From: Stentor coeruleus
Taxonomy: Eukaryota; Ciliophora; Heterotrichea; Heterotrichida; Stentoridae
Length of the DNA: 27,510 nucleotides
Reading direction: 5' to 3'
Assembly (NCBI GenBank): GCA_001970955.1
Contig: MPUH01000975.1
Location: 1 to 27,510 of the forward strand
Every line of letters starts with the position of its first letter. Position 1 is the stretch's first letter. The position numbers and the translations under genes were made by a program. Positions 10,310 through 19,128 of this stretch are shown in pieces. The notes under the pieces were generated by a model. The model was given only the letters and a program-made list of their open reading frames with translations, made no database searches and was not told where the DNA came from.

Positions 10310-10718
10310 TCTCTTAAGTGTTTTACTTAATTAGCAGAATTTACTTAACAGATCTTTAATGTAATAAGTAACTAATATAGTATAAGCCTTTTTAATGATA
10401 AAAGGATAAAGTTCCCCAGCTTTAAAAATCAAGCTGAGCCTGTAGCCATTTTGTCAACCTAAAGACCGAAGAACTTCAAAAAGTCCTAAAAACTACTAAA
10501 AGATTGTATTTATGAATTCAGTAAAAAATATCTTAACAAAAATTATTTAATACTTACAAAATAAACACAATCAAAAAAAAAAACACCACAAATTGTAAAA
10601 AAACTAGCACTTTGAATAAACCAACACATTAAACCAAACTTAAAAAACCTTATTTTCCATTATCCTACCATAAAAATAATCTCTAAAGCATTTTCAAAAT
10701 TAATAATTCAACTTAAAA
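10310..10718. other. convergent 3' intergenic region
   Basis: Lies between the K+ channel stop and the ANK-SAM stop. Two short hairpins sit at 10387-10436 inside a locally GC-richer patch (about 10410-10485). The rest, from 10490 on, is A/C-rich as expected downstream of a minus-strand gene. The minus strand of the GC-richer patch has a short protein-like reading interrupted by a stop, which I do not call. Confidence 0.5.
10387..10436. other. pair of hairpins between convergent genes
   Basis: First hairpin 10387-10405: CCTTTT / AAAAGG with a 7-nt loop. Second hairpin 10417-10436: CAGCTT / AAGCTG with an 8-nt loop. They may form in the 3' end of either transcript or belong to an unrecognised small RNA; stems are only 6 bp. 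Confidence 0.3.
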
Positions 10719-12089
10719 TTACATAAGTCGGCAAGTATCACACGAAGTTTGCTTTGAAGCATTCTCAATCTGTAGTGATTGTTCATTCTTATCCAAAATA
10801 TTCTTAACCTCTTCCTTCAATTTCCCCAATATCCTATTCCTATACCCAGGTTTCATAATCTGCATATCATTCATAAGAATTTCATCAGTAATAGGATATC
10901 TCGACATCATCTGAGCAATAATCATATCATAATCATCAAATCCATTATCAATAAACTTTGGTATCAATTCTTCTAATTTCAATGTCCTCAACCATTCTCT
11001 TATAGAAATTGTACCAATAATCCCATAAGTTGTATTACTTGGTACACTACAACATTTCCAAAACCCTTGATTATACTCATTACCATTAGTTTTCCTATTA
11101 AATCTTCTTGAATAAATCCCAGATTCTTCTTCTAATTTAATAACAATCCTATATCGATGTCCAGGTTTTTTAATACCAATTTTAATCAATTCTTCAATAG
11201 TCATAGGTAAAGGTGATCTCATTTGATTTATCATACTATCAATATCATCATATCCTGCATCACACATGATTTCATAAATTTCTTGTAGATTGATTTTTTC
11301 AAGCCACTCATACAATGGTTTTAACTGATTTTTCTTAGCAACAATACTAGTTTCTGCATCTGGTTCAAATATTGTCTGATTCTGAGGGACATTAGGCGAA
11401 TCAAAAAACTCATATTTCATTGACTCTTTACCAAAAGTACTAACTTTACACTCTTCACTACTAGTTTCTGAAGAATTACTTTGAAAATTCTGTATTAAAA
11501 TTCTTAAAGGTTGGCTTTGAATCAAGTCTAACGGAGTTTTCCCTTGCCTGTCTTGTAAATAAGGGTCAGCATTGAATTCAAGTAAAAATTTTATAGTCTC
11601 TTCATGCATCGAATCAGCGGCACTATGCAATGGAGTCCTCCCAAACATGAAATTAGGTATGTTTGGGTCTGCTTTATGTTTGAGTAACAATTCAACCATT
11701 TTACAATCCCCTCTAAATGATGCATGATGTAACGGAGTATCCCCTTCATTCTGTTGTAAATTAGGATCAGCATGATATTGTAATAATAATTCAGCTATTT
11801 GATATTGAGAATTGTCTGCTGCTTGATGTAATGGACTTTCACCAAGATTATTTGGGATGTTAGGGTCAGCATTTGATTTAAGTAAAAATTGACATGCTTT
11901 AAAGTGTCCGCATATGACTGTTCGATATAATGGAGTCCATCCAAGGCTTTCATCTTTTTGGTTTAGCTTTTCTGGGTTAGCGTGATAAGCTGTTTTTATT
12001 GACTGGAGATCGCCTAGACGACACGCTTTTTGTAAATCGATTATTTCACTTGAAGATTTTTCGTCGGTGTCAGGTTTCAAATAACTCAT
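10719..12089 (-). CDS. ankyrin-repeat protein with two SAM domains and a CaaX-like end
   Basis: The 456-aa protein has four to five ankyrin repeats at about residues 20-200 (GWTPLYRTVICGHFKACQFLL, ESPLHQAADNSQYQIAELLL, DTPLHHASFRGDCKMVELLL, RTPLHSAADSMHEETIKFLL). A Ser-rich linker follows, then two SAM domains at about 258-322 and 362-428, each opening YEWL/REWL and ending KPGHRYRI or KPGYRNRI. The last four residues are CRLM, a possible prenylation box with a second Cys three residues before. Such proteins are scaffolds that bind partners by ankyrin repeats and oligomerise by SAM. The ATG lies 14 nt after the stop of the upstream P4-ATPase on the same strand, with no room for a normal intergenic region. 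A functional tie to the flippase is possible but only inferred from position. Confidence 0.9.
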   Translation of the reverse strand: MSYLKPDTDEKSSSEIIDLQKACRLGDLQSIKTAYHANPEKLNQKDESLGWTPLYRTVICGHFKACQFLLKSNADPNIPNNLGESPLHQAADNSQYQIAELLLQYHADPNLQQNEGDTPLHHASFRGDCKMVELLLKHKADPNIPNFMFGRTPLHSAADSMHEETIKFLLEFNADPYLQDRQGKTPLDLIQSQPLRILIQNFQSNSSETSSEECKVSTFGKESMKYEFFDSPNVPQNQTIFEPDAETSIVAKKNQLKPLYEWLEKINLQEIYEIMCDAGYDDIDSMINQMRSPLPMTIEELIKIGIKKPGHRYRIVIKLEEESGIYSRRFNRKTNGNEYNQGFWKCCSVPSNTTYGIIGTISIREWLRTLKLEELIPKFIDNGFDDYDMIIAQMMSRYPITDEILMNDMQIMKPGYRNRILGKLKEEVKNILDKNEQSLQIENASKQTSCDTCRLM

Positions 12090-12103
12090 TTTTATCTAAA
12101 TTA

Positions 12104-15100
12104 TTATTTATTATTTTGATAAGATGATAGGTCGACTACTTTGTTTTCGTAAGTAAACCTTTCACCTTTTGCAATTGGGATGTTGTGCTCGTTGTTTAGT
12201 TCTGAAACATTGATTTTCTGAGTACCTTTTTCACTTAGATTATTGTTTAAATCATCATCATCTAATACAGCATTTCCTGAAGAGAGCTGGCTACATCCAT
12301 AAGCTAATATATCAGAACTTGTCGGATACAAAAGTTTATGGGCAAAAGTTAGGCCAATATCAACTATGCACACAAGTGAAACATTGGCTAAAATACAAAA
12401 ATAATAATAATGTGTGCCTAACAGCATATACACAGTATGAAATGATGATGTATACGTAATAGCATCATATATAAGTATAAAAACAAAGTACAAGAAAATA
12501 CTCAATCCAAACATGCAAATATGATGAAATTTGTTCCAGAGTTTCGTGTTAATAGCGAGCTTAAGGTTGACAATAATAATAATAGAAGAAAAAGATGCTA
12601 TAGAAAAACTCCAAAGATCATAACTATGTCCATCTTCATCAATAACCCCTTCTTTAGCAGCAAAAAGAGGTATAAAAAACACAATAAACGAATGGGCAAT
12701 ACCATTAAACACCCAAAGAGCAAAACGCCCAGGAGTAAAAAGTTGATTTTCACTTCCTAATGAATACGTATAAGGGATAACTTTTCTCAAATACTTTTTA
12801 CTCTCTACAGCATTTTCCCCAATTGATTCCCATCTTTTAGGTACATCATAATCTCTTTCAAACAAAGCTCTAATAAGTAAAGGTAAAGCTGTAAAAACCA
12901 TATTATAAAATGTTAGATACCAATCATCATAAACTGTCTGTCCACTATATGCTGAGTAATGGGCAAAAAGGAACTGAGGGATTGTAAAAACTAAGTTTTT
13001 ATAAAAAAAGTACATGATCATCTCACTTTGTCTCATATAATTAAATCTTCCATGAACAAGAAGTAATTCCCATAAATATCGAAATTCCCCTAAAGCATAA
13101 TCACTAGCTTGTACTGCTTGAATACCTTCTTCACCATAAAGTCCAACACCAATATGTGCTTCAAGTATCATAGGAACATCATTAGCCCCATCACCTATAG
13201 ATAAAGTGACCTTTCCAGAAGTTTCTTTTATAAGTTTGACAACTTCACGTTTTTCTCCTGGAGATACTCGACAACAAATTATTGTCCTACACATATCGGC
13301 CATTTTTAGAAATGTTGCTTTACTATCTAAAGCTGATTGAACGTTTTCTTCATTTGTAGAAATCTGACGATATTTTTCTCTTTTGCTATTGTCGTTATGG
13401 TCGTATAATACTATTTCTAATGCTGGTCCTTCTATTATCAAAGCTAAAGGTTTGTCTTTAGAAGCTTTTAAAAAATTATCATAACTTGCTTGTAGAGATT
13501 CTTTACATTCTTTTGCTTGACCTGATATACAACGTTCTAAATGAGTATTGTCATCTATTAAAGAACATGTTTTACCTATATTTTCTGCTGTTTCTAATTT
13601 GTCTCCGGTTAACATCCAAAAACTCATCCCTGCTGTGAGGATGTCTTGGATTGTACTAGGCACATCATCTTGAAGAGCATCTTCTACAGAACTACATCCA
13701 AGTAAAAGCATATCTTTTTCTATTTCTTCAGCAACTTTATCTACAGCTTCTTCTCTTCCTAATATTAAAGTTATAGCGTTATCATATTTTTCTTTCCAGA
13801 TATTGAATTCTTTTGGGTCAATGTATTTGAAAGCCATGACTAAAGTTCTAAACCCACGGCTTGAAAAAACATCAACATTTCTTTTGATGAAATCAATATA
13901 ACCAATATGATTATTGGTTTTTGAGAGTCTTTGTAACATCATAAGATCGGCTCCTTTCATGAATATAAGATAATTACCGGTTTTGATTTCTTTTAAGATT
14001 ACAGACATTCTTTTACGATCAGAATTGAATTCTAATATGCAGATTCTTTCAAAGGATTCTGTGATTTTATCTTCTTTCATATGGAATGGGATTATTTCTA
14101 AGGTCATGATTTCTGAACGGATTAAAGATAACTGGTAACCGATACGTCTTGCTGTATCAACTAGAACAACATCGTCTGGACTTGGACCTGTATATTTGAT
14201 TTCTTCATTTTCTAGTTCGATAAGGCATTCGTGGCATAGAGCTAGGCATTTCATCATCATACTCGCTAGTTCTTGTTGAGTTGAATAGATAACAGGGCAG
14301 GTATCAGTGATCATTTGTACTGGAAATTTTAAAGGGATAGGGTTTTCAGCTACAAAAAGATCGTTTTCTATGTTTTTATCTAAGAAAGTGTATTTTATTT
14401 CTCTATCTTCAAAAGTTACTTTCGTTTTCAAGCCGAAATTCATCAAATGCGACGAATCCCCATAAATCCTATTCCCCACACTCAAGAACTTAAACTCCAT
14501 CTGATTGCAAGTCAAAGTCCCTGTCTTATCAGAAAAAACATGTTTAATCATCCCCAGTTCTTCATTCAAACTAAACGAACTTACCTTACAACACCTATCT
14601 CTATTCTCACTATACATAGTCAAATCCATCATCATAAAAAACCCTTGCCCAAGTTTCAACAATTCTAAACTAATAATCAAAGATATCGGAAGCATTGTAT
14701 TCAATAACAAAAAATACGTAAAATAGCTTAAAACTCCTTGTGCTCCACCTTGATCATAAATATCATAATCAGGATCATATCTTATATAAGTATGATCAGT
14801 AATATTCTTACTAACCCAAACCCCTGAAGCAACAGCAGCACTAAAACATAAAAAAAACTGTAAGACAATAATCAAAGTTATATATCTATTAGCAGTTTTT
14901 TCAATACGACTTTCTTTAAATTTTCTATCCATCATATTCTGTCTTAATTTCGTATCTTTTCCTGTATAAACTGAAATTCCAATCGCCCATTCAGTGTTTC
15001 TAAGAAACGCTCCAGCTAAAAGTAGGTTGGATTTGTCTAAAGAATGAACTTTTCCTCGATAGTCATAACTACCAGAAAAATTGTATAAACGAGCATTTGG

Positions 15101-15691
15101 GTGTTCGCATTTAAGACGATTTAATATCCGGTTTTGTGTTCGGTCTTTGATTTCATATGAGGTTTCTTTAAAAGATTTTCTTGGTTTTAAAGCTTTTTCT
15201 CCATCGAGAGATGAGGTTTCTATATAAGCTATGCTGTTATCACTAGAATTTGACAACATTACTAAGTCGCATGGGAAGACTTCGTTTTTTTTTACTAAGA
15301 CTATATTGCCTACGTTTATTTTAGCGAATGGGATTGGCTTGAAAGATGTGTTGGAATAGATTAAGGTTGGACTGTTATTTATTTCTTTATCACTTTTGTA
15401 GCGAAGATAGTCTTCGATTCCTTCTCTTATCATACTAACTCCTAAGACAAATACTAATGGAGCTATTGCTGTAAAAGGCTGAAGAGGGGAGATTTGAGGG
15501 ATTGATTGAAGTATCGCTGTTATTAAAAAGTAGATGTTGCTTACTCTTCTGAACTGAATGAATAATGAAAAAGGTAAAAATGTTAGAAGGTTGTATTTTG
15601 TTGTCACAACTTTGTTGTCTGGGAAACCTTTGTTCAGCTCGGGACAGTTGGCCCATATAAGCCTGCTTGAAGAATCTGTTTGTTCTGACAT
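12104..15691 (-). CDS. P4-type ATPase (phospholipid flippase)
   Basis: A complete 1195-aa P4-ATPase, a membrane pump that flips phospholipids from the outer to the cytosolic leaflet. Visible motifs: P4-specific N-terminus (NKVVTTKYNLLTFLPFSLFIQFRR, about 26-49), A-domain loop DGEK (163-166, family consensus DGET), TM4 motif PISL (335-338), phosphorylation site DKTGT (388-392), nucleotide-binding KGAD (579-582), TGDK (695-698) and GDGANDVPMI (833-842). Hydrophobic segments near 50-90, 270-290 and 320-345, plus six more after about 890, give the usual ten-helix layout. P4-ATPases normally need a CDC50 beta subunit, which is not in this window. The gene ends in two TAA codons in frame, then the ANK-SAM gene starts. 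It is divergent from the U3 gene, 242 bp apart. Confidence 0.95.
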   Translation of the reverse strand: MSEQTDSSSRLIWANCPELNKGFPDNKVVTTKYNLLTFLPFSLFIQFRRVSNIYFLITAILQSIPQISPLQPFTAIAPLVFVLGVSMIREGIEDYLRYKSDKEINNSPTLIYSNTSFKPIPFAKINVGNIVLVKKNEVFPCDLVMLSNSSDNSIAYIETSSLDGEKALKPRKSFKETSYEIKDRTQNRILNRLKCEHPNARLYNFSGSYDYRGKVHSLDKSNLLLAGAFLRNTEWAIGISVYTGKDTKLRQNMMDRKFKESRIEKTANRYITLIIVLQFFLCFSAAVASGVWVSKNITDHTYIRYDPDYDIYDQGGAQGVLSYFTYFLLLNTMLPISLIISLELLKLGQGFFMMMDLTMYSENRDRCCKVSSFSLNEELGMIKHVFSDKTGTLTCNQMEFKFLSVGNRIYGDSSHLMNFGLKTKVTFEDREIKYTFLDKNIENDLFVAENPIPLKFPVQMITDTCPVIYSTQQELASMMMKCLALCHECLIELENEEIKYTGPSPDDVVLVDTARRIGYQLSLIRSEIMTLEIIPFHMKEDKITESFERICILEFNSDRKRMSVILKEIKTGNYLIFMKGADLMMLQRLSKTNNHIGYIDFIKRNVDVFSSRGFRTLVMAFKYIDPKEFNIWKEKYDNAITLILGREEAVDKVAEEIEKDMLLLGCSSVEDALQDDVPSTIQDILTAGMSFWMLTGDKLETAENIGKTCSLIDDNTHLERCISGQAKECKESLQASYDNFLKASKDKPLALIIEGPALEIVLYDHNDNSKREKYRQISTNEENVQSALDSKATFLKMADMCRTIICCRVSPGEKREVVKLIKETSGKVTLSIGDGANDVPMILEAHIGVGLYGEEGIQAVQASDYALGEFRYLWELLLVHGRFNYMRQSEMIMYFFYKNLVFTIPQFLFAHYSAYSGQTVYDDWYLTFYNMVFTALPLLIRALFERDYDVPKRWESIGENAVESKKYLRKVIPYTYSLGSENQLFTPGRFALWVFNGIAHSFIVFFIPLFAAKEGVIDEDGHSYDLWSFSIASFSSIIIIVNLKLAINTKLWNKFHHICMFGLSIFLYFVFILIYDAITYTSSFHTVYMLLGTHYYYFCILANVSLVCIVDIGLTFAHKLLYPTSSDILAYGCSQLSSGNAVLDDDDLNNNLSEKGTQKINVSELNNEHNIPIAKGERFTYENKVVDLSSYQNNK

Positions 15692-15876
15692 TTATAAAGA
15701 GTTTCTCATTGAATATTAGCTATTTTGATTAAAATTCAAGTTTTTGTTATATGAATTTTTTAGTGAAATCTAGTTTTGATATGGAAGTCTGAAGATAGAG
15801 TTTTTTAAGGGGATGATGAGATTTAAGTGGTTTAAAAGGTTAATAGGATGGTTTGAAAAATGCTGGATTAAGGCAA

Positions 15877-15887
15877 TCCCATGTAAA
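15877..15887 (+). promoter_or_regulatory. possible upstream sequence element of the U3 gene
   Basis: ATCCCATGTAA at -57 to -47 relative to the inferred U3 start resembles the plant snRNA USE (RTCCCACATCG) in its first half and roughly in position. Only a partial match; inference. Confidence 0.3.
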
Positions 15888-15904
15888 AAATGGAGTAAAA
15901 TCAC

Positions 15905-15912
15905 TATATAAA
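15905..15912 (+). promoter_or_regulatory. TATA box of the U3 gene
   Basis: TATATAAA lies at -29 to -22 from the inferred U3 5' end, the standard spacing for a TATA element. Confidence 0.6.
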
Positions 15913-15933
15913 GAAATTAAAAGGGTTAAACTT

Positions 15934-16127
15934 AGGACTGTACTCGTACAGGATCACTTCTATAGTGATTTTTCCTATTTACTTCATCAAAACAGGCGAT
16001 AACCCGCTCCAGGAGGATGATTTGTGCACTTACAGCCATATGGGATATCTCGATCAGGTACTTGTACTTGTCATTGAGTGATGACCTTCGGCTTATAGCT
16101 TTAGGCATGTAAGTGGGTCTGACTGGA
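15934..16127 (+). ncRNA. U3 small nucleolar RNA
   Basis: The 5' end (AGGACTGTACTCGTACAGGA) followed by box A (GGATCACTTCTATAGT, 15951-15966) matches the universal U3 5' domain that pairs with pre-18S rRNA. Further on are box C' (GGATGAT, 16015-16021), box C (TGATGA, 16079-16084) and box D (GTCTGA, 16117-16122) within a GGTCTGACTGG end typical of U3. An 8-bp stem (16027-16034 with 16108-16115) closes the 3' domain. The RNA works in the small-subunit processome in the nucleolus, guiding early pre-rRNA cleavage. Length about 194 nt is normal for U3. A TATA box lies at -29 and TTTTT follows directly at 16128. Confidence 0.93.
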
Positions 16128-16132
16128 TTTTT
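16128..16132 (+). terminator. T-run directly after U3
   Basis: Five T residues start one base after the inferred mature 3' end, as in RNA polymerase III terminators. T runs are common in this AT-rich DNA, so this is suggestive only. Confidence 0.4.
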
Positions 16133-16945
16133 ATACTTTTATGTTTTTTATATCTTTATATGATTTTTAGCATACAGGATCACTTTTTCATATATTTTGT
16201 ATGATCTATACTGAAATAAAAACTTATAGGAATTATTATATTTCGGGATAGTGAATGTGATAATTTAATGGGTAAAATTATTGTAATATGTGGGTTGTAG
16301 TTTTTATGCATGTTGAGTTTTAGAAATTTTGGTATGGATAATCAAGTTTTTATGTTAAGTTATGTGGATTAATCATACCGAGTGGATTTTTAGAATTTTG
16401 ATGATGGGATTATTTTGTCAAAGTTTTATAAAAACTTTGGTATAAGAAATTTCGCTTTGGATAAAGGGGTTAAAACAAAAAGTCAACTTTTAAAGATTGG
16501 AAAAGATAAATTCTTATCAATAAAAGGTGAATAATTTGATACTGGATGTTTGCCAATTTCATAGTGTGGAATTATTCAAACAAGATTGAAATGGCTATTT
16601 TTGTTTTTTCAAATAAGATATACATGCTAAGATGAAACTTAACAAAATAATTATTGTTGTGATAGCGAAAATTATAATCTTTATAATATTATGAATATAT
16701 GTAGGAGTTTAATATATAAAATATTTGCTTCTAAACCTAATCGAATTATAAGCTTTTTATTATTAAAAATATGATTATTTTAATGTAAAATTAAAGTTTA
16801 TCACTAGCTAAATTCATATTTTTAAGTTATTATTTTGCAATTTTCATGATTAGACTATCAAACTAAAACCAAATCTCGATACTTTTTTATTTCTATGACT
16901 CTCTTATTCAAAATTCGCCATCTTATTCATTTCTGATAATATATC
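16133..16945. other. intergenic with a U3 box A echo and a hairpin
   Basis: G over C on the plus strand from 16135 to about 16700 (3' flank of U3), then A/C-rich up to the kelch start. A 13-nt repeat of the U3 box A region lies at 16173-16185. A perfect 9-bp stem with a 3-nt loop lies at 16419-16439 (CAAAGTTTT / AAAACTTTG). No gene recognised. Confidence 0.5.
16173..16185 (+). repeat. 13-nt copy of the U3 box A region
   Basis: TACAGGATCACTT matches 15947-15959 inside U3 exactly. Flanking bases diverge. It could be a relic of a second U3 copy. Confidence 0.5.
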
Positions 16946-18232
16946 ATGCCTTGTAGTTATGGAAGCTGCAGTGAAAGACCTGATTTTTATTGTACATGCA
17001 AAGGATACAGAATCGAAGTATGCAAAGGACATTCAGGTGAGCATTGTGCCGAGCCTGGCCAACATAAACTAAGTAAACTTTACAGTCTTATTGAAGAAAA
17101 TCAAAAAGGAATCTTATTAGAAATTATGTCACAAAAACTCACAAGTTTCATAGACCTTAAAAGTAAAGTTTTAAGTATTACAAATAATTTAGTGAAATAC
17201 ATCTACCAACAAGGCCAGAAATCCTTAGATCTTATTCAAGAGGCGCAAAATGAATTATATCAACACATAAAATCCCTCAACATCTCAAATGAAATTCTCC
17301 AAACAACCTATGAAAACCTCATGAAACTTGAAGGTTTAGAATTTATTCTTGACACAGCCCTTCTAGACTACTCGTCAATCAGTACAGAAATAGAAAATTT
17401 TTACTCAAAAAATTTCTTAAGTTCAATCAAAATCCAACATCCAGACACAAAAAACTATACAACAATCATATCATATTTTGCAAGAAACTCAAAAAACCTT
17501 ATCACTTTCAATGTAGCAACATCAAATTATGAATCAGTGATTATCGATATAGAAAAGCCAATGGGTAATTGTGCTGGCTGGTGTCTTTTACCAGAAAAAA
17601 AAGTTTTTTACTATGGTGGTCAGAAAAATGCTCTTTATGCTCCACTTGATACTTGTTGTATAATTGATCCTGAGACTAATAAACTAGAAATGAAAAAAAA
17701 AGGCCCAATTAAACTTTATAACATAGGTTTATGTAGTTATTTTGAAGATAATGTTTACATGTTTGGTGGTTTGACTAATCTTGGTTGTATAGTAGCAAAT
17801 TCTTATAAATTTTCTATAGAAAATGATACTTGGACTTCTATAGCACCACTTCCTTATCCATCTGGATTTATTTCTTCAGCATTAGTTAGTGGAAATATTA
17901 TGATTACTGGGAAAATGTTTACTTTACTTATGTATAATCCACAGACAAATACGTATTTAGATAAAGTATCAAAGGCGGAATATAACAAATTTATGCTACC
18001 TTATGGGTATAAGTTTTTCCTTTTTTGTAAACGTATTTTGATTGAAGGAGACTTGGTTAGTTGTGAATATATTAATAAAAAAACTATTATACCTGAAGAT
18101 TCGATGTTAAAATGCTATCCGGTATTGCATTTGTCTTGGATATATTTTGTTCTTAATGATGAGAATTTGTATCGGCTGAATGTGAGGAATAAAGAGATTG
18201 AAAATTTGGGTAGGCTTAAAGGTAGTGAATAA
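16946..18232 (+). CDS. B-box-like zinc finger, coiled-coil and kelch-repeat protein
   Basis: A 428-aa protein with three parts. Residues 1-45 hold a Cys/His cluster (C3, C8, C16, C18, C26, H29, C34, H40) that resembles a B-box zinc site. Residues 46-140 are a long amphipathic helix, likely a coiled coil. From about 175 to the end come kelch-type blades, clearest at VFYYGGQKNALYAPLDTCC and VYMFGG...NSYKFSIENDTWTSIAPLP. This TRIM-like order without a RING, ending in kelch repeats, is common among ciliate proteins of unknown role; kelch propellers usually bind partners. There is no RING finger, so ubiquitin ligase activity is not supported. ATG 16946 is the first of the frame, and the frame ends at TAA. 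No intron is needed. Confidence 0.75.
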   Translation: MPCSYGSCSERPDFYCTCKGYRIEVCKGHSGEHCAEPGQHKLSKLYSLIEENQKGILLEIMSQKLTSFIDLKSKVLSITNNLVKYIYQQGQKSLDLIQEAQNELYQHIKSLNISNEILQTTYENLMKLEGLEFILDTALLDYSSISTEIENFYSKNFLSSIKIQHPDTKNYTTIISYFARNSKNLITFNVATSNYESVIIDIEKPMGNCAGWCLLPEKKVFYYGGQKNALYAPLDTCCIIDPETNKLEMKKKGPIKLYNIGLCSYFEDNVYMFGGLTNLGCIVANSYKFSIENDTWTSIAPLPYPSGFISSALVSGNIMITGKMFTLLMYNPQTNTYLDKVSKAEYNKFMLPYGYKFFLFCKRILIEGDLVSCEYINKKTIIPEDSMLKCYPVLHLSWIYFVLNDENLYRLNVRNKEIENLGRLKGSE

Positions 18233-18948
18233 ATAAGGATATTTGGAATTTTTTAGATAGTTTTTTGGTATAAAAGTTTTTTTTTTGGTAGTTGATTTGA
18301 GTTTTTATTGTTTTTGATGTTGATTTTGTCCATGTTAAAGTTGGTAATTTAGTTAGTGAAATTGTTGTAAGAGTTATGAAAATCAATGCTAAGCTTAAAA
18401 GAGATGAATAGTTGTTATGAGAAAAAAATATTAGGAAATATTTACTTATAAAATGTATTTGAAAAGATATATTTAATATTAAAAAACTAGTTATTAGAAA
18501 GGATTATATTCATACTAACTGAAATAGCGATACTTAACTAAAGTTTATTATTCATCCATAAATATATAATTATTTATACTATTGTAATATATTTATCACT
18601 TTTAAATAAATATAAAACTATAAGAAAGCCCTTATCAACTATAAAATTCTATTAAATAAACCCTATAATTAAAGTTATTTACAAAAAACACTAATTTTAA
18701 CTTCCATTTATAAATTTATCTTAAAAATCTTATGTATCTTATACCCTTTACTCACTCAGAATTTATGTTTTCTATGCTATGCAAGCTTAAATTAGCTATT
18801 ATTACATAAATTGACTTTATTTACTTATATATCACAAAGTTTGTGTTTATTATAAAAAAATACTTTATGCTTTTTTAGTTTTACTTATCAGTTTAGGTTT
18901 TTTAAATAAAAACTTACTTAGAAAAATTACTTAAAATAGCATAAGAGC
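18233..18948. other. convergent intergenic region, no gene seen
   Basis: T/G-rich for about 200 bp after the kelch stop, including long T runs, then A/C-rich from about 18500. The switch fits two convergent genes (kelch and the small minus-strand gene). No coding frame or RNA recognised. Confidence 0.5.
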
Positions 18949-19128
18949 TCATGAATCTTTGTTTCGAGACACTTCTAAATTTTCCCATACAAAACGTCCT
19001 TGCTTGATTTTCTCATTAGCAAAGTCGAAATTAAATAAGGATTCTTTATCTTTGTTGCCTTCAAAAAGCTCCTTTTTCATAGTATGAAGCCAGTCTGGTT
19101 CGTTAAAAGAATAAGTTAAATGATTCAT
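18949..19128 (-). CDS. small 59-aa protein, unrecognised
   Basis: ATG at 19128, TGA at 18949-18951. The product begins MNHLTYSFNEPDWLHTMKKE and ends FVWENLEVSRNKDS. Residue use is balanced, with two Trp and many charged residues, unlike the Ile/Lys/Asn/Phe-dominated chance frames of this DNA. Two independent signs support it. The sense-strand start context is TTATAAATG, shared with the flippase and CDPK genes. The flanks show the skew seen around other minus-strand genes: T/G-rich at 19130-19260 upstream and A/C-rich downstream. No signal peptide or membrane segment. Function unknown. A 16-nt GT...AG alternative near the 3' end would change the tail but seems less likely. Confidence 0.65.
   Translation of the reverse strand: MNHLTYSFNEPDWLHTMKKELFEGNKDKESLFNFDFANEKIKQGRFVWENLEVSRNKDS

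Noticed and set aside
10395..10440. C/D box snoRNA suggested by ATGATAA and CTGA
   Set aside because: Box C is degenerate, the terminal stem is missing and no guide segment can be shown.
16390..16600. Possible decayed coding stretch after U3
   Set aside because: Stop spacing is about what AT-rich chance sequence gives and no protein-like run stands out.
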